This document shows positions 1 to 7,150 of a DNA stretch of 64,000 nt, piece by piece. How positions within the stretch are numbered: the stretch's first letter is position 1; each line of letters starts with the position of its first letter. The position numbers and the translations under genes are program-made. Source of the stretch: Acidithiobacillus ferridurans (GTDB lineage Bacteria > Pseudomonadota > Gammaproteobacteria > Acidithiobacillales > Acidithiobacillaceae); NCBI RefSeq assembly GCF_003966655.1, contig NZ_AP018795.1:2497501-2561500 (forward strand), written 5' to 3'. The notes under the pieces were generated by a model that was not told the DNA's origin, did no database searches, and worked only from the letters and a program-made list of their open reading frames with translations.

Positions 1-1
1 T

Positions 2-478
2 AATTATCTCAAGGCGGCCCATTACGGTGTTGTGCCGTGGACGGATGCCTGCGGGGCGGTATCGGCGGCAGCCGGACATGATAACGGCAAGTGGAGCGTA
101 GCTGACCCGCGCGCTTCCTGTTTTTCGACCGTGAATGAGGCGGACGAAATGCCCGCTCAGAGCGCCAAGCTGGTGGCCATCAAACGCGCTCTGGACAACA
201 CCTGGCATCGGGCATTCACCACTCTGGAGCTGGCGGCCCTGCAAGGGCTGGTGGACCCCGAAGAGCATCTGGAACTGGAAGGCCTCAGCGATTCGGCCTG
301 GAGGGAACGCATTGGAAACGCAGTTCCCCCGTCGGCGGCACAGGCCATCGCCGCGGTGATGGGTCAAACACTCCTGCTGGCGTGGTCCGGAGAGACGTTC
401 ATGCTCTATGCCCTGCCCATCTGGGTGCAGCCGGTGGCGGTGGTACTGAGCGTCAGTCCTGGGGTTAAGGCTCAGTGA
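2..478 (+). CDS. DNA (cytosine-5) methyltransferase, C-terminal part
   Basis: The reading frame is open from the left edge of the window, so only the last roughly 158 residues are seen. The tail has the conserved ending of phage-type Dcm proteins: GKWSVADPR, a TWHRAFTTLELAALQG stretch, then RERIGNAVPPSAAQAIA, which is motif X (IGNAVPP). The catalytic PC motif and AdoMet-binding site lie outside the window. The gene should methylate cytosine in DNA, either protecting element DNA or as a host-type modification. Its TGA stop overlaps the GTG start of the next gene (GTGA), so the two are probably translated together. The family call is firm; specificity cannot be read from this fragment. Confidence 0.85.
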   Translation, partial: NYLKAAHYGVVPWTDACGAVSAAAGHDNGKWSVADPRASCFSTVNEADEMPAQSAKLVAIKRALDNTWHRAFTTLELAALQGLVDPEEHLELEGLSDSAWRERIGNAVPPSAAQAIAAVMGQTLLLAWSGETFMLYALPIWVQPVAVVLSVSPGVKAQ

Positions 479-1560
479 CGTCTATCTGCCATGTGGTGAG
501 CGTATCAGGAGGCAAGGACTCGACAGCGACCTTGCTGCTGGCTCTGGAGCGCGTACCCCGTGAGCAGATTGTGGCGATTTTTTGCGATACGGGCAATGAA
601 ATCCCCATTACCTATATCTATCTGGACGATCTGGAGCGTCATCTGGGTATCAGGGTCCATCGCCTCAAGGCGGACTTTTCTGCGGAGATCGCCGCCAAGC
701 GAAGATTTATCGCCCGCGACCAACGGACCAATCGCGAATATCAACGGGTACCTGTATTGGACGTATATGGGAACCCTGTCCCATCCAGGGACTCCCAGGG
801 TCGCATTCACTATCGCACAGTTATTCGCAAAGGGATTAAACAGCAAGAAATTGTCCCGAAAATGCGAAAGGCGCATGGTAAAAAGGTGCGCTGGTCTAAC
901 AAGGCCAAGAGGCGGGCGCTCACAGTCTTACAGCCAACCGGCAACCCATTCTTGGATCTGTGCTTATGGAAAGGGCGCTTTCCGTCTCGCATGGCCCAAT
1001 TCTGCACCGAAGAACTCAAGCGCAATATCGCCGTAACTTTTCAACTCGATCTGATTGACCACGGCTTTTCGGTCGTCTCCTGGCAAGGGATTCGCCGTGA
1101 TGAATCCCAGAATCGCCGTAACGCGAAACGCCTGGAACGTATCGGCCCAAAGCTATGGGCTTTTCGGCCTCTGGTGGACTGGACCGCACAACAGACCGTG
1201 GATTTTGTACGCTCCCAGGACTGCCCCTTGAATCCTCTTTATTCTCAGGGGCAAAGCCGGGTTGGGTGCGTGTGCATCAATACCAACAAGCAAGGTTTAG
1301 CCCAGACCGCTTATCGCTATCCAGATGAAATAGACCGCATAGAAGATTGGGAATGGTTAGTTGGGCAAGCATCCAAGAGGGGGTTTTCCACCTTTATGTG
1401 TGATGCCGACGATCGTAAAGATCGTAGGGCCATTTTTGCCGACCTTAACATCCGATCCCGTGTGGAGTGGGCGATGGGCGGTAACGGTACCATGGATCTG
1501 TTTGCTGACGTTCCCATAGATATTCCAGTTTGCGCGTCTGCCTATGGGCTGTGCGAATAA
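475..1560 (+). CDS. PAPS-reductase-family PP-loop protein
   Basis: The N-terminus carries a PP-loop, SVSGGKDSTATLLLAL (residues about 9-24), typical of the PAPS reductase/ATP-pyrophosphatase superfamily, which adenylates substrates. A cysteine cluster, RVGCVCINTNKQG, lies near residue 265. At 361 residues it is longer than assimilatory CysH and resembles the phage and mobile-element branch often found beside DNA methyltransferases. The start is GTG at 475, overlapping the upstream methyltransferase stop by 4 bases, with an AAGG sequence just upstream. Pairing with a Dcm suggests a role in nucleic acid modification, but this is inference; a sulfur-assimilation role or a Dnd-like role is not shown. 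No dnd genes are visible nearby. Confidence 0.8.
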   Translation: MTSICHVVSVSGGKDSTATLLLALERVPREQIVAIFCDTGNEIPITYIYLDDLERHLGIRVHRLKADFSAEIAAKRRFIARDQRTNREYQRVPVLDVYGNPVPSRDSQGRIHYRTVIRKGIKQQEIVPKMRKAHGKKVRWSNKAKRRALTVLQPTGNPFLDLCLWKGRFPSRMAQFCTEELKRNIAVTFQLDLIDHGFSVVSWQGIRRDESQNRRNAKRLERIGPKLWAFRPLVDWTAQQTVDFVRSQDCPLNPLYSQGQSRVGCVCINTNKQGLAQTAYRYPDEIDRIEDWEWLVGQASKRGFSTFMCDADDRKDRRAIFADLNIRSRVEWAMGGNGTMDLFADVPIDIPVCASAYGLCE

Positions 1561-1621
1561 TCATGGGGGAGACATCAATGATTGGCGTAATACTCTGTGT
1601 TCGCGTGTTCTGTTGTATGCT

Positions 1622-2479
1622 TCATACCGCCAAGTCAAGCGGTAAATCTGAAATGTCTTTCAGGCGATTGCCATTAACCATTACTGCCAGAAGATCAGCT
1701 GCGTCATCCATGCCGAGAGTCTGCACGGTTTCCTGCAGTTCGTACAAAGCGAAGTGATACACGCAGTCAATGTCCCCTGTTCCCAAGGCGATCGAAGCAA
1801 GACGACTTGGTGTTGGCTCTGCTGTGACGACCACAATGTGCGGCAGGCGTCCCTTGCGGTTACGTACCAGGTTTAAGGCTTCCGACCTGGCGTTTTGTGC
1901 CCTATCACTGCGAATTGTCCATTTGCAGGAAATGCTTGCGTGCAGTAAGGGATGGCCGCTATTTTTCTTTCGGAGGCTGGAAAGCGTAGTTACGTGATCA
2001 TTGACCAAGCATATTTGTGCATTGATAACGCCATCCTCGATAGTGTCGCGTACCACCACAATATCTGGCGTAATGGTATAGTCGCTTCCCAGAGCGGCAG
2101 CTAACTCGGCATCGTTTTTCGCGGCGCGATCCAGTGCGATTAAGTGCGCGTACTGTTCATACTTGGCGATTTCTAAGCGATTTCGGCCAGTGACTTGATG
2201 CACGTCCCAGGCACCGGGGCGGATGTGCCCCAGCTTGAGGAATGTTTCGCGCACGAAGTCAGCGCAAATGCTCTCGAACTGGTTGCCCGAGGTCTGACCC
2301 GCAATCCGCTCCCCGATGGTCTCGGCCTCAAGGAGTTCCGCGATGCCTTTGGCGATTGCTTTGCTCGTAGTGTTGCTGCTGTCGGCATTGCTGACTACTC
2401 CAATGCTATTGATGGTCAGAGTTGACTCTAGCAGCGCGGCATGGAATGCCTTGCGGGCTTCTGCGAAATGGGCCGCCAT
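1622..2479 (-). CDS. NgoMIV-type type II restriction endonuclease
   Basis: The 285-residue product matches the NgoMIV family in length and motifs. It has SGNQFE near residue 65, a PD pair in YTITPDIVVVRD, and HASISCKWTIRSDRAQNARSE carrying the S-x-K catalytic pair, followed by VVTAEPTPSRLASIALGTGDIDCVYHFAL. NgoMIV cuts GCCGGC as a tetramer, so that site is the predicted target. The start is the ATG at 2479, whose A is the last base of the methyltransferase TGA (TGATG); the longer upstream frame overlaps the methyltransferase and is not used. The gene is last in a two-gene modification-restriction operon, an order that lets the methylase be made first. Confidence 0.9.
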   Translation of the reverse strand: MAAHFAEARKAFHAALLESTLTINSIGVVSNADSSNTTSKAIAKGIAELLEAETIGERIAGQTSGNQFESICADFVRETFLKLGHIRPGAWDVHQVTGRNRLEIAKYEQYAHLIALDRAAKNDAELAAALGSDYTITPDIVVVRDTIEDGVINAQICLVNDHVTTLSSLRKKNSGHPLLHASISCKWTIRSDRAQNARSEALNLVRNRKGRLPHIVVVTAEPTPSRLASIALGTGDIDCVYHFALYELQETVQTLGMDDAADLLAVMVNGNRLKDISDLPLDLAV

Positions 2480-3435
2480 CACGAAACCTTGAAAATGCGT
2501 TTGATGGCCAAAGCTGCGAAAATCTGGCGAGCGACAGCGGATGCAACTGGCGGTGGGAACGCATTGCCGATCTGGCGATAGGTCGCGGTCTTTCGACCTG
2601 AAAACTGCCATTCATCCGGGAAGCCCTGAATTCTGGCAGTCATGCGTGGTGTCAGGCGAGGCATGCCGACGAAGTTACGCGGTGGAGCCTCGTCCCACAA
2701 TCCCATTCCATCTACGCCGAGGCTGGCCCAGGCGCGTTTTGCACGGGTCGGACCAAGATCAGGACCACCGTGTTTCTTTGAGCCGCCCACCAGCGTGGGG
2801 GCAATCGCGTTGGCCTGCTCTCGCCAGCGGTCGGCCCCCTGCCAACCATTGCTTTTCATAAGGTCGTGCAAAAGTTCGCCCACGGTAGGTGGGTTAGCCT
2901 TGAGCGGCTCAGGCCAGGAGAATCCGGCGGCCAGATCTTTACGGATGCCCACGAATACCACACGCGGACGGAGTTGAGAAACGCCATAGTCCGAAGCGTT
3001 GTGCAGTCGCCATCCAGGCATATAGCCAAGCTTTTTGAGCTGCTTTTCCACCTTGTTGCGGTAGTCGTCAAAGACCGCATCAAGCAGTCCCCGCACATTC
3101 TCAAGCATTACCGCTTGCGGGCGGCACTCGTCGACCAGTCGGATCGCTTCTGGGAACAGATCACGATCATCTTTGGCGCCAAGCTGCTTACCCGCTTTAG
3201 AGAACGGCGGGCAGGGCACTCCTCCGGCCACCAGATCAACGCCTTTGTAGGGGATGCCGCTAAACTTGCGCAAATCCCCCTCAGCCACGTTCCAACACGG
3301 GCGGTTGAGGCGCAACGTAGCGCATGCCGCCGAATCCAGCTCGACTAAGGCGGCATGGTTGAATCCAGCCATCTCTAGACCGAGAGCCTGGCCACCAGCA
3401 CCTGAACATATTTCTAGCGAGGTGAATTGGTTCAT
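2479..3435 (-). CDS. cytosine-5 DNA methyltransferase partner of the NgoMIV-type nuclease
   Basis: This is a C5 methyltransferase of 318 residues. Motif I is LEICSGAGGQALGLEMAGF, motif IV is the catalytic GGVPCPPFSKAGKQ, motif VI is MLENVRG, motif VIII is SQLRPRVVFVG and motif X is RQIGNAFPPPVASAVA. It should protect the nuclease target, predicted GCCGGC, by methylating a cytosine. I chose the ATG at 3435 because AGAGGAA lies 8 bases upstream and the family's FTSLEICSGAGG start follows directly; the frame continues 37 codons further upstream without support. It is translationally coupled to the nuclease by a TGATG overlap. The target recognition region is short, as expected for this group. 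Confidence 0.92.
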   Translation of the reverse strand: MNQFTSLEICSGAGGQALGLEMAGFNHAALVELDSAACATLRLNRPCWNVAEGDLRKFSGIPYKGVDLVAGGVPCPPFSKAGKQLGAKDDRDLFPEAIRLVDECRPQAVMLENVRGLLDAVFDDYRNKVEKQLKKLGYMPGWRLHNASDYGVSQLRPRVVFVGIRKDLAAGFSWPEPLKANPPTVGELLHDLMKSNGWQGADRWREQANAIAPTLVGGSKKHGGPDLGPTRAKRAWASLGVDGMGLWDEAPPRNFVGMPRLTPRMTARIQGFPDEWQFSGRKTATYRQIGNAFPPPVASAVARQIFAALAIKRIFKVS

Positions 3436-3831
3436 AATTATTTTCCTCTCGGCGTTATACCGGCTCGGACGAGCGTAACATATTTGCATGGCCTCGTTCG
3501 AGTACGAGTACTCTGCCAGCGCAACACCAACGGTTGAAATCTTCATTTAGAGGTCTATGACCACGTTGTACGGCGGAATGCAACGCAAGATAAAGAAGGG
3601 GTACAGTGCTGGCATCAATCGCGATATCAGCGACTTAGCAACGACCCGTGCCTGCCGCTACGCTCTGGCACGCCCGTTGCGATCCACCCCAGCGGCTGGA
3701 CTGTGCGCCCTCTGCGCCCTCTGCGCCTTCATACGAAGAGAGCGCACCAGACGCAGCCTTCTATGAGAGGGCACCCATATCGCCCTGTGCATGATCTATA
3801 CCCTCCCATCATCACTCATGGGAGTATTGTC
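3436..3831. other. intergenic region upstream of the methylase and acyltransferase genes
   Basis: This 396-base gap separates two divergent transcription units, the methylase-nuclease pair on the minus strand and the acyltransferase on the plus strand. It should hold both promoters. The only element I can name is the TGATCTATACCC motif at 3792. Short reading frames here have no recognisable protein features. Confidence 0.6.
3778..3804 (+). promoter_or_regulatory. bipartite element-specific motif, copy 1
   Basis: TGATCTATACCCT lies at 3792-3804 and a TATC half site begins at 3778, 19 bases before the downstream TATACC. The last C of TATACC is 30 bases before the acyltransferase ATG at 3832. 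Four further copies precede conjugation genes in this window, three of the five with exactly this 30-base spacing. It may be a promoter or an activator site; function is inferred only from recurrence. Confidence 0.6.
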
Positions 3832-4290
3832 ATGCCGGGTCACCTGATCCTTGTCCGTCCGCATATGTCGTTGCTGGACGGCCTAGTCGTTGCCCGTTAC
3901 CTGCATCAGATTGGCGGCCACTGTGGCTACCTCTTCGCCGTCGATCCCGATTATGCCCGCCATCCATTCTGGCGAATAGCTCTGTCCTGGTATGGCCGAC
4001 TAAACGGTCACCAGCGTATGATTGCACTTGACCAACGGTCACCTATGGCGTTGCGGGAGATTTTTCATACCCTGAAAAATGGCCACGGAGTAGTACTGTT
4101 TCCGCAAGGAACGGGTATTTCTGATCCGGCACGGCCAGACCTGCCAGGAGCCTCTTGGTTAATGCGAAAATCACGATGCCTGGTTACGGAGATTTGCTTG
4201 GATCACTCCTGCCGGATTCCTCAAGTCGTGCATCAGGGGCGTGGAAGGCGAGCAACAAAAGTTGGCTATATGCAAAAAGAGATTGACTAG
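3832..4290 (+). CDS. short PlsC-like acyltransferase
   Basis: The product has the two hallmark blocks of glycerol-3-phosphate/1-acylglycerol-3-phosphate acyltransferases: a HxxxxD box (RPHMSLLDGLVVARYL, residues about 9-24) and the FPQGT block (GVVLFPQGTGISDP, near residue 90). From ATG 3832, preceded by GGGAG, it has only 152 residues, against 200-260 in usual PlsC proteins, and the region after the FPQGT block does not look like the family. The 3' end may be truncated or frameshifted. The upstream motif ties it to the conjugation regulon. A role in altering lipids during transfer is conceivable but not shown. Confidence 0.65.
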   Translation: MPGHLILVRPHMSLLDGLVVARYLHQIGGHCGYLFAVDPDYARHPFWRIALSWYGRLNGHQRMIALDQRSPMALREIFHTLKNGHGVVLFPQGTGISDPARPDLPGASWLMRKSRCLVTEICLDHSCRIPQVVHQGRGRRATKVGYMQKEID

Positions 4291-4325
4291 CGATCATGAG
4301 GTAGTGAAGGGAGAAATGACTGTAC

Positions 4326-4389
4326 TGTGCAAGAAGTGGTTGGCTAGTGCCATTCTCAATATGTGCCGTACTGTGCAGAACAGGGCTGA
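4326..4389 (+). repeat. pair of 18-bp repeats spaced 46 bp (left locus)
   Basis: TGTGCAAGAAGTGGTTGG (4326-4343) and TGTGCAGAACAGGGCTGA (4372-4389) lie exactly 46 bases apart. A related pair with the same 46-base spacing is at 38230-38293, and the surrounding roughly 130 bases (including CGGCGATCAAATTCT at both places with one change) are also similar. They could be transposon-end binding sites, iterons or a decayed small element. Confidence 0.5.
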
Positions 4390-4470
4390 AACAAGCGATC
4401 GTGGCACGGCGATCAAATTCTCTGTCGGGTGCTTAATCATCCCGGACCTGCGAATGCGAATGACCGGGTC

Positions 4471-4485
4471 GCAGCGGAAGCAGAC
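4471..4485 (+). repeat. 15-bp direct repeat, left of the HEPN gene
   Basis: GCAGCGGAAGCAGAC occurs here and again, identical, at 5376-5390 in the same orientation. The two copies bracket the HEPN gene with about 900 bases between them. The sequence resembles dispersed intergenic repeats of proteobacteria, so it may be a recombination scar or simply a common repeat. Confidence 0.55.
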
Positions 4486-4567
4486 CTTCACACCTACACA
4501 GAGCAGGTGTAATATCTACTAGAGCAGGGTTCAATTATTTCTTTTATTAGATTCAGGATGATGCAAA

Positions 4568-5326
4568 TTGAAATGCGAGCATTGCGGCCACGGCTTGATC
4601 AAAACTGATCGCCGGGAGGAAATGACAGAACTGGATGATGATGCTACAGAAGGCCAGATAGCGGATTTTTTTGCTGCTGAACTCTCAGGGGATTATGGTG
4701 CTTGGGGCATTGGTATTATCGAGTATTACTGTTCACGATGTGATATGACTTTTGAGTTTATTAGCGACGAATTGCAAAGCTATAACCCTCTGATTATTGA
4801 GTGGCATAAAAAAGCCAAACTTGGAGATTATTTTTCTCGGTTTGTTTTTGAGTATTTAGCATTCATTGCAAACTTAAAAAATCACATCTGTATCAGCGCA
4901 AAAAGTGATAGACATGCAATCCAGCATTTAAAGCGAGATTCTGCTCGGGAAATAAGGTATATAAAACTAGTTATGGACAATAAATTATTGCGCGATATGT
5001 GGGTTTCTGTGATCAAAGAATTAGATAGCAATCCGCTTCATAACACGTCACATGATTTAGATTTTCCTGCGATTGATGGGTGGTGGAACAATATTGGTGA
5101 CCATATTGATAAAAGCAATAACTCCAGGAAAGGCGTTGTGATATCGTTGTCTGATTGGGGAAACATGGTCGAATTCTGGTACGGGGTAAGGAACAATCTA
5201 TTTCATGGAGGTAAGGATCCAAATATTCAGAGAGACTGTTTCCTCGTCGAGCGCGCTTATAGAACCTTGGCGGCATTTATGGAGAATGAAATAATGTCTA
5301 TTCCATCCGCATATAAAGGCTTTTAG
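4568..5326 (+). CDS. zinc-ribbon protein with C-terminal HEPN-like domain
   Basis: This is a 252-residue protein I cannot assign to a named family. The N-terminus has two cysteine pairs, CEHCG (residues 3-7) and CSRC (about 57-60), forming a probable zinc ribbon. The C-terminal 60 residues contain FWYGVRNNLFHGGKDP, which fits the RxxxxH active-site motif of HEPN ribonuclease domains. The start is probably TTG at 4568, because a stop lies three codons upstream and the zinc ribbon begins at once. Base composition is AT-rich compared with flanking genes. It sits convergent to the Detocs operon inside a defence island and between 15-bp direct repeats, so an RNA-targeting defence or toxin role is a reasonable inference. 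Confidence 0.6.
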   Translation: MKCEHCGHGLIKTDRREEMTELDDDATEGQIADFFAAELSGDYGAWGIGIIEYYCSRCDMTFEFISDELQSYNPLIIEWHKKAKLGDYFSRFVFEYLAFIANLKNHICISAKSDRHAIQHLKRDSAREIRYIKLVMDNKLLRDMWVSVIKELDSNPLHNTSHDLDFPAIDGWWNNIGDHIDKSNNSRKGVVISLSDWGNMVEFWYGVRNNLFHGGKDPNIQRDCFLVERAYRTLAAFMENEIMSIPSAYKGF

Positions 5327-5375
5327 CGTGCTCCATATCCATTTTAATTGCCGATCAATCACTTATGGCAGTAGA

Positions 5376-5390
5376 GCAGCGGAAGCAGAC
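5376..5390 (+). repeat. 15-bp direct repeat, right of the HEPN gene
   Basis: This is the second identical copy of GCAGCGGAAGCAGAC; see the copy at 4471-4485. It lies in the short gap between the HEPN gene and the end of the Detocs operon. Confidence 0.55.
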
Positions 5391-5455
5391 ATCTAGTTTT
5401 TGTTTATATATGGCGTAGTTGTGTAAGACTTAGCTTTTATCATACGACACGAAGA

Positions 5456-6667
5456 TTATTCTTGGCTGATTTCTCCATTCCTAAAATATCGGCGCACTAG
5501 TTCTAATGAAGCAAACGCACTAAGGCGACTACAGTACTCATGAAAGTTGTCTCCCTTTGCGTGGTCAGCCAAGTCTGAGACAGCTTTTAAACAGATAACA
5601 TCTACTGGTGCACCAACATGGTTCTCGGCTGCGTAATATAGACCGTAGCATTCCATGTCTACACCAACCATGTTCCGGTGCTGGCCCCGAAAAATACGTT
5701 GTATATCACTTGACGCAATTACTGAACTGCCAGTAACCATTGGTCCAAGTATAAGGCTAGGCGGTTGACTTGGGCGTGGGCCTTTGCAGGCCGCATAAAA
5801 ATCATTTAGCGCGGTATTTAGTCCGCGAGACTCCGCGAGAAGTCTTGCCGCGCACCCCCTTTGATCTGATGCTGTAGCTAGATTACCTTGATCATTCCAC
5901 TTGCCGGCCTGCCAATCCCAGCTAATTTCGGCTACAATAAGATCGCCAATACTTACTTTGTCTCGAAAGCCACCACAAATTCCTGTCATGAGTAACACGC
6001 GAGGACGAAACTCATTGAGTAACGCCGTAGTTGCATGCGTAGACGCAATTGGCCCCATCTGAGACAAGTGAGCACATATCACGCGTTTATAAGCGCCGTA
6101 TAACTCTACGGTTCCTGTTCGATAAATTATGTTGCTCCCAAGAAGCTTTTCTTCCTCAAATTGCATCGGCCAAATATCATTGACCGCCACAAACTCTGGA
6201 TTACGAAGCGCAGTCAGAACGCAAATATCATAATCGTTGAACGTTCTAGAATCTTCAACGCGGCGCAGCAAAAGCAAAAGCGCACCCAAGGAGACCCGCC
6301 AAGAATCTTCACACGGCGCAACATGAAACACCTGCGTTACCAAGCTTTGGAAGTCTTCTCCATGTCTTTCTAGGGCATCTCTACTGGCTGTTATGCCAAA
6401 AATATAGCGCGGTGACGGCGTTGTTCCGTCTTCAACAATCTGGCGTAGAAGTTCAACGCTATTCCTGCCATCAGGCGACGCGCCCCTACGCACAGGTAAT
6501 AAAACATCAATCAGCAGAACATCAATAGACTCTCGCTCGAGAAGCTTGCGCGCACCTGCGGCATGCTCAGTTGTTAGTATATCCGTTTCGCAGAGTCCCT
6601 TTTCAATCAAGAACCCTTTAATAATAGAAATTTTATTGGGGTCATCATCAACAATCAGAAATCTCAT
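5456..6667 (-). CDS. dtcC: Detocs effector DtcC: receiver domain fused to a nucleosidase (PNP-like) domain
   Basis: Residues 1-130 form a response-regulator receiver: acidic pair in LIVDDDPNK and phosphoacceptor Asp in DVLLIDVLLP. The residue usually filled by the conserved lysine near the end of the fold appears changed (VFHVAPCEDSW). Residues about 190-400 are a purine nucleoside phosphorylase-like domain: MTGICGGFRDKVSIGDLIVAE, MVGVDMECYGLYYAA with the substrate glutamate, and LKAVSDLADHAKGD. In characterised Detocs systems this domain cleaves ATP to adenine and ribose triphosphate, stopping growth of infected cells. The start ATG follows the dtcB stop by three bases with GGGGAG upstream. 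It is the last gene of the operon. Confidence 0.9.
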   Translation of the reverse strand: MRFLIVDDDPNKISIIKGFLIEKGLCETDILTTEHAAGARKLLERESIDVLLIDVLLPVRRGASPDGRNSVELLRQIVEDGTTPSPRYIFGITASRDALERHGEDFQSLVTQVFHVAPCEDSWRVSLGALLLLLRRVEDSRTFNDYDICVLTALRNPEFVAVNDIWPMQFEEEKLLGSNIIYRTGTVELYGAYKRVICAHLSQMGPIASTHATTALLNEFRPRVLLMTGICGGFRDKVSIGDLIVAEISWDWQAGKWNDQGNLATASDQRGCAARLLAESRGLNTALNDFYAACKGPRPSQPPSLILGPMVTGSSVIASSDIQRIFRGQHRNMVGVDMECYGLYYAAENHVGAPVDVICLKAVSDLADHAKGDNFHEYCSRLSAFASLELVRRYFRNGEISQE

Positions 6668-6670
6668 TTT

Positions 6671-7150
6671 TCACTCCCCGAGTTGGACGATTTTAAGCGC
6701 ATCCCTAAGCTTCTGTCTCCATGTGCCATGCTGATCGCTGTAGTGGATCACACCTAGAAATCTCGCATCAAGCTCGCTGCGGTAGATTTCTTCTAAGCCT
6801 CGCTGATCTCGACGTTCACCACCATGGGAAAGGACGAACTCTTCGTACTGCGTAAGAACGATGCTCCTCGTATCCATAGTCTCCGAGTCGATAAAGCGGA
6901 GAATATCTGCACCACCAAAACCCTGTGGTTGACCACCGCCTCGACGATCCTTAATAAAGTCAAACGTGGGAATTGACATATCTACGATGGCAAGGACTAC
7001 TTCTACTGCGCTCAGAATGCTAACTGCGCTAGCAAGTGACTCAGCGTGGCGAACTTCTACGTCTTGGGCTAGCGTCTCACGTAAAAATCCGTCAATTGAT
7101 CGCAGCTTTGGTTCATCGTCTTCTACAACCAATATGATTCGTTTATTCAT
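6671..7150 (-). CDS. dtcB: Detocs stand-alone receiver protein DtcB
   Basis: This single receiver-domain protein has VVEDDEP as its acidic pocket (residues 8-14) and LAIVDMSIP carrying the phosphoacceptor Asp (near 57). An unusual loop, RRGGGQPQGFGGADILRF, follows, and there is no DNA-binding domain. In Detocs, DtcB is a phosphate sink that keeps the effector silent without phage. The ATG at 7150 aligns with the start of the receiver fold and overlaps the dtcA stop by 8 bases (ATGAATAA). Alternative ATGs at 7159 and 7168 are possible, 7159 having GGAG close upstream. Overlap implies tight co-translation with the kinase gene. Confidence 0.85.
   Translation of the reverse strand: MNKRIILVVEDDEPKLRSIDGFLRETLAQDVEVRHAESLASAVSILSAVEVVLAIVDMSIPTFDFIKDRRGGGQPQGFGGADILRFIDSETMDTRSIVLTQYEEFVLSHGGERRDQRGLEEIYRSELDARFLGVIHYSDQHGTWRQKLRDALKIVQLGE

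Noticed and set aside
475-1560. DndC of a DNA phosphorothioation system
   Set aside because: No dndA, dndB, dndD or dndE genes are nearby and the protein pairs with a cytosine methylase; the general PAPS-reductase family label is safer.
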